Of a stretch of DNA of 64,000 bases, positions 17,694-25,291 are shown piece by piece; the first letter of the stretch is position 1; every line of letters starts with the position of its first letter. A model generated the notes under the pieces. That model was not told the origin of the DNA. It saw nothing but the letters and a program-made list of their open reading frames with translations, and made no database searches. The DNA comes from Arthrobacter sp. B6 (GTDB lineage Bacteria > Actinomycetota > Actinomycetes > Actinomycetales > Micrococcaceae): the NCBI RefSeq assembly GCF_001663775.1, contig NZ_KV467168.1:1152095-1216094 (forward strand), in the 5' to 3' direction. Made by a program: the position numbers and the translations under genes.

Positions 17694-18137
17694 TGCTGGT
17701 GTCCTCCAAGTTAGGGATAGGTGTTGAACCTTACGATCCACGTTATCAATTCCCACGCGTCGCTGCTGCCGAAAGTTCCCTGCGGATGCGGGGCGCAACC
17801 CAACTGTGACTTGGGACGTTGCCTTCGGGGCGCCCGGCTCCGCCTTTCAGCGGAGTGCAACCGTTAAGAAATACCCCGGATCAACAAAAGTTTCTTTAGT
17901 AGCCCTACGGATCGGGGCAGGTTCCGCTACACAGTCGTTATCCGATCGCGACCCGAAGGCCGCTTTGCAGGGCATTTTTCGCCCGCAACGCGCTGTAACA
18001 TAAGGCCAGGCCGGGTGATGGAAATCACAGAGTTGCAGCATTCTCCGATGTCAGCACTGCATTACCGTCCGCCCCGGCTACGTTCGCAGCGGCTGCAATG
18101 GCGCAGCCGAGACCACCCCCAAGTGGAGGTTTTCAAT
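17694..18137. other. 444-bp intergenic region upstream of the liv operon
   Basis: The region separates two divergent genes. It contains AT-richer stretches near 17865-17900, a GTGA-N6-TCAC site at 18015-18028, and a GGAGG at 18126-18130 that fits the livH TTG start. An in-frame open stretch from 18015 lacks protein-like features before the TTG. I see no RNA gene in it. Confidence 0.6.
18015..18028. promoter_or_regulatory. CRP/GlxR-like site upstream of livH
   Basis: The sequence GTGATGGAAATCAC followed by A fits the CRP-type consensus TGTGA-N6-TCACA except for the first base. It lies 110 bp before the livH start. A matching site occurs upstream of livK. The binding protein is inferred, not shown. 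Confidence 0.5.
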
Positions 18138-19478
18138 TTGAGAAGTACATCCAAAGGCCTGCTGCACAGACGGCGCGGCGGATTGCTCTACCTGATGGGT
18201 GCCCTTGCGGCCTCCATAATGGCAATCCTGCTCGTCGCCGCTCCGGCATCACAGGCCACTTCCCCGTCGCCGACACCATCCCCGTCGGTCACGACTTTCC
18301 AGAACAACATCAGCGGCTTCCTTCGGGACGACGCCCGTGCGCCGATCGCCGATGTCACCATCACCGCCCGCAGCGGAGACTTCGAAGGGACCGCGACATC
18401 CGCCGCGAACGGGTCCTGGAGCATCGGCGTCCCGGAGCAGGGCACCTATGAGATCGAACTGGACGAATCGACCCTGCCCGAAGGCATCAGGCTCGCCGAC
18501 GGCCAGGAGAATCCCCGCAGCGTTACGTTCAGCCAGACCTCCAACCTTTCGGTGATTTTCGCCTTCGGCGAGGGCATCGTGGTCCAGGAGCAGGACTTCG
18601 GCCAAAACCTGCTCAACAGGCTTGTGGCTGGACTCAGCTTCGGCCTCCTGCTGGCGCTGGCGTCGGTGGGGCTGTCCTTGATCTTCGGGACCACCGGCCT
18701 CACCAACTTTGCCCATGGTGAAATGGTCACGCTGGGAGCCGTTGCAATGTTTGGCCTCAGCGCCATGAACCTGCCCTTCTGGCTCGCCGGACTTCTGGCG
18801 CTCTTGATCGGAGGCCTGGCCGGGTATGTCCAGGACGCAGGCCTGTGGAGGCCACTCCGTGCCCGCGGATCAGGGCTTGTCCCCATGATGATCGTCAGCA
18901 TCGGCCTCGCCCTTGCCGTCCGCTATGTCATCCAGTTCAACTTCGGTGGCGCCACCCAGCAACTGCCGTTCGCCCAGTCCCCGGAGATTCAGTTGGGCCC
19001 GGTATCCATCTCGCCCAATAACCTGTGGTCCCTCATCATCAGCACCGTTGTTATAGTCCTGATCGGTATCGTCCTGCTCAAAACCCGTCTGGGAAAGGCC
19101 ACGCGGGCGGTGGCGGACAACCCCGCTTTGGCCGCCGCTTCGGGCATTGACGTCGACTCCGTGATCCGGATCGTATGGGTCGCCGGCGGAATGCTGGCAG
19201 CGCTGGGCGGCATCCTATGGGCGTACTACCGTCCGGGCGTCACCTTCGACATGGGCTCGCAAATCCTGCTTCTCATTTTTGCCGGCGTCACCCTGGGCGG
19301 TCTGGGAACCGTCTTTGGTGCCCTGGTGGGATCCATCATCGTCGGAATATTTGTTGAACTGACCACCGTCTTCGGACTGGCTGCCGACCTGAAGTACGTG
19401 GGCGCCCTCTTCATCATGATCATTGTCCTCTTGTTCCGCCCGCAGGGAATCCTCGGCCGGCGCGAGCGTGTGGGTTAG
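18138..19478 (+). CDS. livH: Branched-chain amino acid ABC permease (LivH type) with N-terminal extracellular domain
   Basis: The 446-aa protein is a LivH permease with an unusual front end. Residues about 10-40 form a signal-anchor (RRRGGLLYLMGALAASIMAILLVAAPASQA). A Ser/Thr/Pro linker follows, then a domain of about 90 residues (ISGFLRDDARAPIADVTITARSG to FGEG) that resembles a carboxypeptidase regulatory-like beta-sandwich. The remaining 290 residues have the LivH fold (GLSLIFGTTGLTNFAHGEMVTLGA ... GVTLGGLGTVFGALVG). The TTG start at 18138 has GGAGG 7 nt upstream. It heads livHMGF. The added domain should face outside and could contact the binding protein or the cell wall. Confidence 0.9.
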   Translation: MRSTSKGLLHRRRGGLLYLMGALAASIMAILLVAAPASQATSPSPTPSPSVTTFQNNISGFLRDDARAPIADVTITARSGDFEGTATSAANGSWSIGVPEQGTYEIELDESTLPEGIRLADGQENPRSVTFSQTSNLSVIFAFGEGIVVQEQDFGQNLLNRLVAGLSFGLLLALASVGLSLIFGTTGLTNFAHGEMVTLGAVAMFGLSAMNLPFWLAGLLALLIGGLAGYVQDAGLWRPLRARGSGLVPMMIVSIGLALAVRYVIQFNFGGATQQLPFAQSPEIQLGPVSISPNNLWSLIISTVVIVLIGIVLLKTRLGKATRAVADNPALAAASGIDVDSVIRIVWVAGGMLAALGGILWAYYRPGVTFDMGSQILLLIFAGVTLGGLGTVFGALVGSIIVGIFVELTTVFGLAADLKYVGALFIMIIVLLFRPQGILGRRERVG

Positions 19479-19487
19479 GAGACAGCC

Positions 19488-20456
19488 ATGGACTTCGGTT
19501 TTATTTTTCTCAGTGCCCTCGGTGAGATTTTCACCCCGACGACGGCAGCATACGGTTTGGCCGCCTTGGGCCTTGCCGTCCACTTCGGCTACTCCGGCTT
19601 GCTGAACTTCGGTCAGGCCGGCTTTATGGCAGTGGGAGCCTACGGCTTTGCCATCTCGACCCTGACCTTCGATGTGCCGTTCTTTGTGGGACTGCTCATC
19701 GCCATCATCTGTTCCTGCCTGTTCGCCCTGCTGCTGGGTATCCCTACCCTGCGGCTGAGGGCCGACTACTTGGCCATTGTTACCATCGCCGCAGCCGAAA
19801 TTGTCCGGTACGTCGTCACCACCAACCAGCTGGATGCAGTCACAGGATCAGCCGACGGCCTGGGCGCCTTCGAAGGCGGCTTCTATTCCATGAACCCCTT
19901 CCCTGAAGGCTCATACATGGGCATGAACAACCGCGACTTCTTCATCCGGGTCGTAGCCTGGACGTTGGTCATCGTGTGCTGCATTGTCATATGGCTGTTG
20001 ATGCGCAGCCCCTGGGGGCGCGTGCTTAAGGGCATCCGCGAGGACGAGAACGCCGTCCGTTCCCTGGGGAAAAACGTCTACGCCTACAAAATGCAGGCAC
20101 TGCTCATCGGCGGTGTGCTCGGGGCCCTCGCTGGCATGGTGTTCACTCTTCCCCGCGGCGCAGTCCAGCCAGCCAACTACGGCACGGAACTGACATTTTT
20201 CCTTTGGACGTGCCTCCTCCTCGGTGGCATGGCCACTGTGCTGGGCCCCGTCGTTGGTGCGATGATTTTCTGGGTGGTGCTTTCGCTGACCCAAGGCATC
20301 CTCTACGGCCTGATTGAATCCGGCGCAGTGACCTGGCTGACCACAGTCCAGGCCGGCCAGCTGCGCTACATCCTGGTAGGGGTAGCGCTGATGCTGCTCA
20401 TGATCTTCAGGCCGCAAGGCGTCTTCGGCAACAAGAAGGAGCTGGCGTTCGCATGA
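19488..20456 (+). CDS. livM: Branched-chain amino acid ABC permease (LivM type)
   Basis: This 322-aa permease is the second membrane subunit of the transporter. It has about eight to nine hydrophobic segments and the family landmarks LNFGQAGFMAVGAY near the N-terminus, GIPTLRLRADYLAIVTIAAAEIVR in the middle, and LLLGGMATVLGPVVGA near the cytoplasmic coupling region. It begins 9 bp after livH, and its last codons overlap the livG start (ATGA), so the genes form one operon. Confidence 0.92.
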   Translation: MDFGFIFLSALGEIFTPTTAAYGLAALGLAVHFGYSGLLNFGQAGFMAVGAYGFAISTLTFDVPFFVGLLIAIICSCLFALLLGIPTLRLRADYLAIVTIAAAEIVRYVVTTNQLDAVTGSADGLGAFEGGFYSMNPFPEGSYMGMNNRDFFIRVVAWTLVIVCCIVIWLLMRSPWGRVLKGIREDENAVRSLGKNVYAYKMQALLIGGVLGALAGMVFTLPRGAVQPANYGTELTFFLWTCLLLGGMATVLGPVVGAMIFWVVLSLTQGILYGLIESGAVTWLTTVQAGQLRYILVGVALMLLMIFRPQGVFGNKKELAFA

Positions 20457-21574
20457 GCCACAGCGCACATTCAGTAGATAACACCGGTAAACAAGGCAGC
20501 GTCGACTACATGACGGACACCAGCCCGATTGCGGCCGGGGAGATAGCCCCCGGCTGCAAGAAGCGGGACCCCATCGTGGTGGCCGAGAACATCACTCGGA
20601 GCTTCGGTGGCATCAACGCCGTCGACGTCGAATATCTTGAAATCCCGCGCCATAAGATCACCGCACTCATCGGCCCCAATGGAGCCGGGAAGACAACCCT
20701 CTTCAACCTCCTTACCGGTTTCGATACGCCTAACTCCGGCAAGTGGCAGTTTGAGGGAAAGAATATCCAGGGCGTCTCCTCTTACAAGCTTGCCCGCATG
20801 GGCATGGTGCGCACTTTCCAGCTCACCAAGGTCATGGGCAAGCTCACTGTTATGGAAAACATGCGCCTCGGCGGCTCCAGCCAGCCCGGTGAACGCCTCT
20901 CAAAGGCTCTTTTCAAAGGGATCTGGGGCGGCCGCGAGAAGGAGATTACCGCCCAGGCCGACGTCCTGCTTGAGAAATTCAAGCTCGACACCAAGAAGGA
21001 CGATTATGCAGCTTCCCTGTCCGGCGGCCAGCGCAAGCTCCTGGAGATGGCGCGCTCGCTGATGGTTCGGCCCAAGCTGGTGATGTTGGACGAGCCAATG
21101 GCCGGCGTCAACCCGGCCCTGACCCAGTCCTTGCTGGACCATATTAAGAACCTCAAGGCAGAAGGCATGACCGTACTGTTCGTGGAGCACGACATGAACA
21201 TGGTCAGGCACATAGCCGACTGGGTTGTTGTGATGGCCGAAGGAAAGATCGTGGCCGAAGGTCCGCCCGTCGACGTCATGAAGAACCCGGCCGTTATTGA
21301 CGCCTACCTGGGAGCTCACCACGACGTCGACCTTGGTGACACCCAAGGGATCAAGGAACTGGAAGCGGTACTGGAAGCCGATGAGGAATCAATCGTGGGT
21401 ACGGCGAACGCGGGCATCATCGCTGTGGACGCAGTGGCCCCGGATCTCAGGGGCGCGGACATTAAGCAGCCTGACCTCGGCCCGGAAGCCCTCCAGGTCC
21501 CGGATGCCGATGAGCCCAACTCCCCCGAGTCCGGCTTGGCAGAGCCTGGCCCCACAGACAAGGACAAAGAATGA
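20453..21574 (+). CDS. livG: Branched-chain amino acid ABC ATPase (LivG type)
   Basis: This nucleotide-binding subunit has Walker A GPNGAGKTTL near residue 76, the signature LSGGQRKLLEMARSL, and Walker B LVMLDEPMAGVNP. At 373 aa it is about 110 residues longer than typical LivG. The extra part is a 40-residue N-terminal lead and an acidic, Pro/Glu-rich C-terminal tail (from about residue 280) that looks disordered. It overlaps livM and livF by 4 bp each. Confidence 0.92.
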   Translation: MSHSAHSVDNTGKQGSVDYMTDTSPIAAGEIAPGCKKRDPIVVAENITRSFGGINAVDVEYLEIPRHKITALIGPNGAGKTTLFNLLTGFDTPNSGKWQFEGKNIQGVSSYKLARMGMVRTFQLTKVMGKLTVMENMRLGGSSQPGERLSKALFKGIWGGREKEITAQADVLLEKFKLDTKKDDYAASLSGGQRKLLEMARSLMVRPKLVMLDEPMAGVNPALTQSLLDHIKNLKAEGMTVLFVEHDMNMVRHIADWVVVMAEGKIVAEGPPVDVMKNPAVIDAYLGAHHDVDLGDTQGIKELEAVLEADEESIVGTANAGIIAVDAVAPDLRGADIKQPDLGPEALQVPDADEPNSPESGLAEPGPTDKDKE

Positions 21575-22344
21575 GTGCCACCAGCGCAGCCGCCGCAGCC
21601 CAGGAAGCATCGGCTGATGGCGTCGTCGTTAAGGTCAGCAATCTGGTGGCCGGTTACCTCCCAGGTGTAAATATCCTCAATGGTTGCAGCATCGAGGCCC
21701 GGAAGGGCGAGCTGATCGGCATCATCGGGCCCAACGGCGCCGGCAAGTCCACCTTGCTGAAAGCCATGTTCGGCCTGGTAAAAGTACATTCCGGCTCGGT
21801 TGTTGTGCGCGGAAAAGACATCACCGGACTTAAGGCCAACAAGCTGGTCACCCAGGGTGTTGGTTTTGTGCCGCAGAACAACAACGTGTTTGCGACCCTA
21901 ACCATCGAAGAAAATATGCAGATGGGGATGTTCCAGCGGCCCAAGGACTTTGCCGAAAGGTTCGACTTCGTCACCAGCTTGTTCCCGGAGCTTGGCAAGC
22001 GGCGGGCCCAGCGCGCAGGCTCACTGTCCGGCGGTGAACGCCAGATGGTGGCGATGGGACGGGCTCTTATGATGGAGCCTGCCGTCCTGTTGCTCGATGA
22101 GCCATCCGCAGGCCTCTCCCCGGTCAAGCAGGACGAAACCTTCCTGCGCGTGCACGAGATCAACAGGGCCGGCGTCTCCGTCATTATGGTCGAACAGAAC
22201 GCCCGCCGCTGCCTGCAGATCTGTGACCGTGGGTACGTCCTGGACCAAGGCAAGGACGCATACACGGGCACCGGCCGTGAGCTGATGAAGGACCCCAAGG
22301 TCATCCAGCTCTACCTCGGAACTTTGGCCGACGATACGGCCTAG
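21571..22344 (+). CDS. livF: Branched-chain amino acid ABC ATPase (LivF type)
   Basis: This is the second ATPase of the heterodimeric pair. The 257-aa protein has Walker A GPNGAGKSTL, signature LSGGERQMVAMGRAL, Walker B VLLLDEPSAGLSP and the H-loop region MVEQNARR. Gln-Asn replaces the usual H-loop histidine, as is common in LivF. It ends livHMGF and is followed by a terminator. Confidence 0.93.
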   Translation: MSATSAAAAAQEASADGVVVKVSNLVAGYLPGVNILNGCSIEARKGELIGIIGPNGAGKSTLLKAMFGLVKVHSGSVVVRGKDITGLKANKLVTQGVGFVPQNNNVFATLTIEENMQMGMFQRPKDFAERFDFVTSLFPELGKRRAQRAGSLSGGERQMVAMGRALMMEPAVLLLDEPSAGLSPVKQDETFLRVHEINRAGVSVIMVEQNARRCLQICDRGYVLDQGKDAYTGTGRELMKDPKVIQLYLGTLADDTA

Positions 22345-22361
22345 AGTCCGGAGCGGAGCCC

Positions 22362-22406
22362 GCTGAAGGGCCGTCACCTGCGGGTGGCGGCCCTTCAGCT
22401 TTCCTT
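22362..22406 (+). terminator. Terminator after livF
   Basis: A 17-bp stem (22362-22378 with 22383-22399, one G-T pair) has a 4-nt loop and is followed by TTTCCTT. Confidence 0.88.
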
Positions 22407-22483
22407 CGATGCGCGCCCCCTTGAGGCGCTGCCGCCGCGGCACCACATGTCATCTGACGCGCGTCCACAGCCGGAACACAAGG

Positions 22484-22511
22484 AAGGCTCCCGTCCAGGG
22501 ACGGGAGCCTT
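22484..22511 (-). terminator. Terminator after livK
   Basis: A 12-bp perfect stem (22484-22495 with 22500-22511) lies 29 bp beyond the livK stop. On the minus strand it is followed by a CCTT-rich tail. Confidence 0.75.
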
Positions 22512-22539
22512 CACTAGGTGCCTGCTAAGGATGTGCGGT

Positions 22540-23892
22540 CTACAGCTGGCCGAATTCTTCCTTCACCGGCTGTGGCTTGTTCGTGTCGTCATATTCGTAG
22601 ATGCCAATATAGGCTTCCGTCGGGTCCCCAGCATCGGAGAAGGTGATCGGACCCGACTGGCCGTCGTAGTCGATATCCTTGCCATCTCGAAGCAACGTCA
22701 CACACGAAGCGTAATTGTTGCATTTCTCGCCGCCTTCGGAAACTTCCTTCAGCTTGGCCGCGATGTCGGCTCCGTTGGTGCTCTCCGCCGCTTCGGCGGC
22801 CAGGGAAATCAGGTTCACGGCGTCGTAGGACTCACCCGCGTAGTTATAGCTCACCAGCGCCGGATCCAGTGCAAGGAGCTCCTTCTTGAAGTCTTCCTTG
22901 GCGAACGTTCCGGGCTGCGTGCCCTGCGCTCCCTTCAGAGTCCCCGGCGCAAGATCCTTGCTGTAGTCAAAGAGGTTGCCGTCAACCATGAACAGCTGGG
23001 TTGCCTTGATGCCCTTGCCGGTGAAGAGCGGAATGATGCTCTTGGCCTCGTCAAAGGTAATCAGGGCGATGGCATCCGGCTTGGCAGCGACAATCGCGTC
23101 AACCTGGCTGCTGAACTGTGAATCGCCGGTGTTGTACAGCTGCTCCGCGACGACCTTGCCGCCAGCTGCTTCGAAGGCTTCCTTGACGTTCTTCTGCAGG
23201 CCAGTTCCATAAGCGTCATTCAGGACCATCATGCCGAGGGTCTGTGCTCCACACGAAACCATGTAGTTGCCCAGGACCTTGCCCTGAAGCACGTCTGAGG
23301 GGGCGGTGCGCCAGTAGAGGCCCTTGTCATCCCACGTAGTGAAGTCCGGCGAGGTGTTCGCCGGGGAGAAATGGAGGACGCCTGCACCGGTGATCTGGTT
23401 GATCACGGTCTTGGATACAGAGGAGGAAGCTGCGCCAATAATCGCGCTGACTCCCTGGCCAAGCAGGGCCGTAGTGGACTGCGTGGCGATGTCCGTCTTC
23501 GTGTCGCCCGAGTCGCGATGGATGACTTCCACAGGCTTGCCCAGAACACCGCCGGCTTCGTTAACCTCCTGGACGCCGAGGTTAACGCCAGCGATCTCGG
23601 GTGGGCCCAGGTATGCCAGGTTGCCGGTCGTGGGCAGGAGCGATCCGAGCTTCAGCGGCGTGTCCGTTGTGGTGGTGGACGGTGGAACGGTACCGCTGGG
23701 AGCTGCCGGTGCCGAGGTGCTGGCACCGGCACCGGAACCCGCGGGGCAGGAGATTGCGCCTGGGGGAGCGGTGGTGGTTTCCGTCGAGCTCGGCGTGGAG
23801 GTACCACCACAAGCTGTAGCCAGAAAAGCGACGCCGACGCTAAGCGCTGTGAGCTTTGCGATACGGGGTGCCGCCGGGGAAAGTGAAATCAT
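22540..23892 (-). CDS. livK: Branched-chain amino acid ABC substrate-binding lipoprotein (LivK type)
   Basis: This 450-aa periplasmic-binding-protein-type lipoprotein has a signal peptide ending in the lipobox LATAC with C28 as the lipidation site, then a Ser/Thr/Pro-rich linker of about 55 residues. The Leu/Ile/Val-binding fold starts at LKLGSLLPTTGNLAYLGPPEIAGVNLGVQEVNEAGGVLG. It should deliver branched-chain amino acids or related ligands to the LivHMGF complex, although its gene lies convergent to that operon. The ATG at 23892 has AGGAG 7 nt upstream; an upstream TTG is less likely. A GTGA-N6-TCAC site lies about 100 bp upstream. Confidence 0.92.
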   Translation of the reverse strand: MISLSPAAPRIAKLTALSVGVAFLATACGGTSTPSSTETTTAPPGAISCPAGSGAGASTSAPAAPSGTVPPSTTTTDTPLKLGSLLPTTGNLAYLGPPEIAGVNLGVQEVNEAGGVLGKPVEVIHRDSGDTKTDIATQSTTALLGQGVSAIIGAASSSVSKTVINQITGAGVLHFSPANTSPDFTTWDDKGLYWRTAPSDVLQGKVLGNYMVSCGAQTLGMMVLNDAYGTGLQKNVKEAFEAAGGKVVAEQLYNTGDSQFSSQVDAIVAAKPDAIALITFDEAKSIIPLFTGKGIKATQLFMVDGNLFDYSKDLAPGTLKGAQGTQPGTFAKEDFKKELLALDPALVSYNYAGESYDAVNLISLAAEAAESTNGADIAAKLKEVSEGGEKCNNYASCVTLLRDGKDIDYDGQSGPITFSDAGDPTEAYIGIYEYDDTNKPQPVKEEFGQL

Positions 23893-23993
23893 TGACAATC
23901 TCCTGGATCGAAAGGTGCGAACGGCCTTTGATGCGGATGATCAGGTGTTCCTGATTTAACTTTCAAGCTAGTCCATATCCAAGGCGGATATAA

Positions 23994-24007
23994 GTGACTG
24001 AGGTCAC
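23994..24007. promoter_or_regulatory. CRP/GlxR-like site upstream of livK
   Basis: The sequence GTGACTGAGGTCAC followed by A is a perfect GTGA-N6-TCAC palindrome 101 bp before the livK start. A TATAAG-like -10 for livK lies next to it on the minus strand (near 24015). Together with the site before livH it suggests common control of both arms of the transporter. Confidence 0.5.
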
Positions 24008-24115
24008 ATCCTTATAACAGTCGTTGCATATGCGAAATCTCCGGACAGGATAGTTTGTTGGGGTCAAGGAGACACGCAGTGCAACGACGAATAGAAGCCC
24101 CGCTGGAGGAAATTG

Positions 24116-24189
24116 TGCCCCAGGCGAGACTCGAACTCGCAACACGCGGATTTTAAGTCCGCTGCCTCTGCCAATTGGGCTACTGGGGC
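24116..24189 (-). tRNA. tRNA-Leu (anticodon UAA) with class I structure
   Basis: The cloverleaf is clear: a 7-bp acceptor stem (GCCCCAG with CTGGGGC), a D arm with a 3-bp stem extended by a C-A mismatch, the anticodon stem GCGGA/TCCGC enclosing loop CTTAAAA (anticodon UAA), a 5-nt variable loop GTGTT, and the T arm GCGAG-TTCGAGT-CTCGC. The discriminator base is A and CCA is not encoded. The anticodon reads the leucine codon UUA, yet leucine tRNAs are normally class II with a long variable arm. Assignment is therefore by anticodon. It lies 20 bp after the ACT-GNAT gene on the same strand. Confidence 0.85.
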
Positions 24190-24209
24190 GCCCGCTCAAT
24201 GGTATCCCG

Positions 24210-25154
24210 TCACAGGCGGTCGAAGGGCTCAGCATACCGGAACGTGCCATGTACTCCCCCGGGCCATACCGCCAGCGGCAGGAGCTGGAAGTTATCGCCC
24301 CAAACCTCTTCGGGAGGCAGGACACCGAGGGACGTGGCAGGCACAAAGCCGAAGCGTGGGTAGTACTCCGTACTTCCCAGCAGGGCGATGCCGCTCTCCC
24401 CGGCAGCGTTGGCCCGGGAGATGGTTTCATACATCAGTGCGCTGCCGATGCCGTGGCGCTGCAGCCTGGGAGTCACTCCGATCGGGCCAAGTCCCAGCAG
24501 CTCATGCCCGGCAACCCGGCCGCGGGTACTGATGACGTGGCCGACCACCTCGCCGTCCAGGACTGCCACAATGCTGAACTCCGGCAGGTACTCCTCGCAG
24601 TCGAACAACTGGCGGAGCAGTTCCACCTCCACGGGCTCTCCCTCCGCCGGCAGTCCGGTGGCCGGCGAGATGGCGAAGGCCTCAGCAGTCAGTGCCAGGA
24701 TTGCGGCGCGGTCAGCCTTCGTTTCGTTGCGCAGCACAAGCTCCGGCCGGGGCTGATGGCGGCTCTCCGCGGACAGTTCGGCCAGGACCTCGACAGCACG
24801 GGCCGCGTCGGCAACCGGAACCAGCAGGTGGTCATGATGGAATCCGGCGAGCACGTTACAGCTGATCCGGGCGTCGGTCAGTGCCTTTCCGACGGCGGCA
24901 GTCAGGCCGACTGCCTCAAGCTCTGAATGCACCTCCAACGTTATCCACGCCGCCACGAAATCGTAGGCGAGGCCCAGGCGGTCCGCTTCTTCCCGGGGAA
25001 GGACCACGGTGAGGCCTTCGGCCTCGCGGACAGCGGCTTCGATTCCGGCGGCGAGCGGCCGGCCGTGGGGCCACAGGACGTAGACGTACTCCCCTTCGCG
25101 CACTACGGGGTGGATGGAGGCCAGCAGGGTCGGGAGGTTCACTTCGCCAGTCAT
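24210..25154 (-). CDS. ACT-domain and GNAT acetyltransferase fusion protein
   Basis: The 314-aa protein has two parts. Residues 1 to about 130 resemble stand-alone ACT-like amino-acid sensors (VREGEYVYVLWP, AWITLEVHSELEAVGLTAAVGKAL, ISCNVLAGFHHDHLLVPV). Residues about 137-314 are a COG3153-type GNAT domain with acetyl-CoA site LGPIGVTPRLQRHGIGSALM and C-terminal YYPRFGFVPA. The natural reading is an N-acetyltransferase controlled by, or acting on, an amino acid; this is inference. The ATG at 25154 has TAGACT (25166-25161) 6 nt upstream, so a leaderless mRNA is likely. The tRNA follows. Confidence 0.85.
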   Translation of the reverse strand: MTGEVNLPTLLASIHPVVREGEYVYVLWPHGRPLAAGIEAAVREAEGLTVVLPREEADRLGLAYDFVAAWITLEVHSELEAVGLTAAVGKALTDARISCNVLAGFHHDHLLVPVADAARAVEVLAELSAESRHQPRPELVLRNETKADRAAILALTAEAFAISPATGLPAEGEPVEVELLRQLFDCEEYLPEFSIVAVLDGEVVGHVISTRGRVAGHELLGLGPIGVTPRLQRHGIGSALMYETISRANAAGESGIALLGSTEYYPRFGFVPATSLGVLPPEEVWGDNFQLLPLAVWPGGVHGTFRYAEPFDRL

Positions 25155-25220
25155 GCTGCCAGTCTAGGAGGACGGACCGCCCCGGCAACGGGGGCGCTCC
25201 GGGGATGCCCGCCGACGCAA

Positions 25221-25254
25221 ACGGCGGCCATCCCCCAAGGGGGACAGCCGCCGT
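25221..25254 (-). terminator. Probable terminator after ndh
   Basis: Arms 25221-25236 and 25239-25254 pair with two internal mismatches. The hairpin is flanked by the same GCCGCCGTCGGGCGTT string found in the folD terminator. It lies 38 bp beyond the ndh stop, and the T-tail is weak. Confidence 0.55.
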
Positions 25255-25291
25255 CGGGCGTTAGGGCAGCGGGCTGCTCGGAGCGCCGGGC

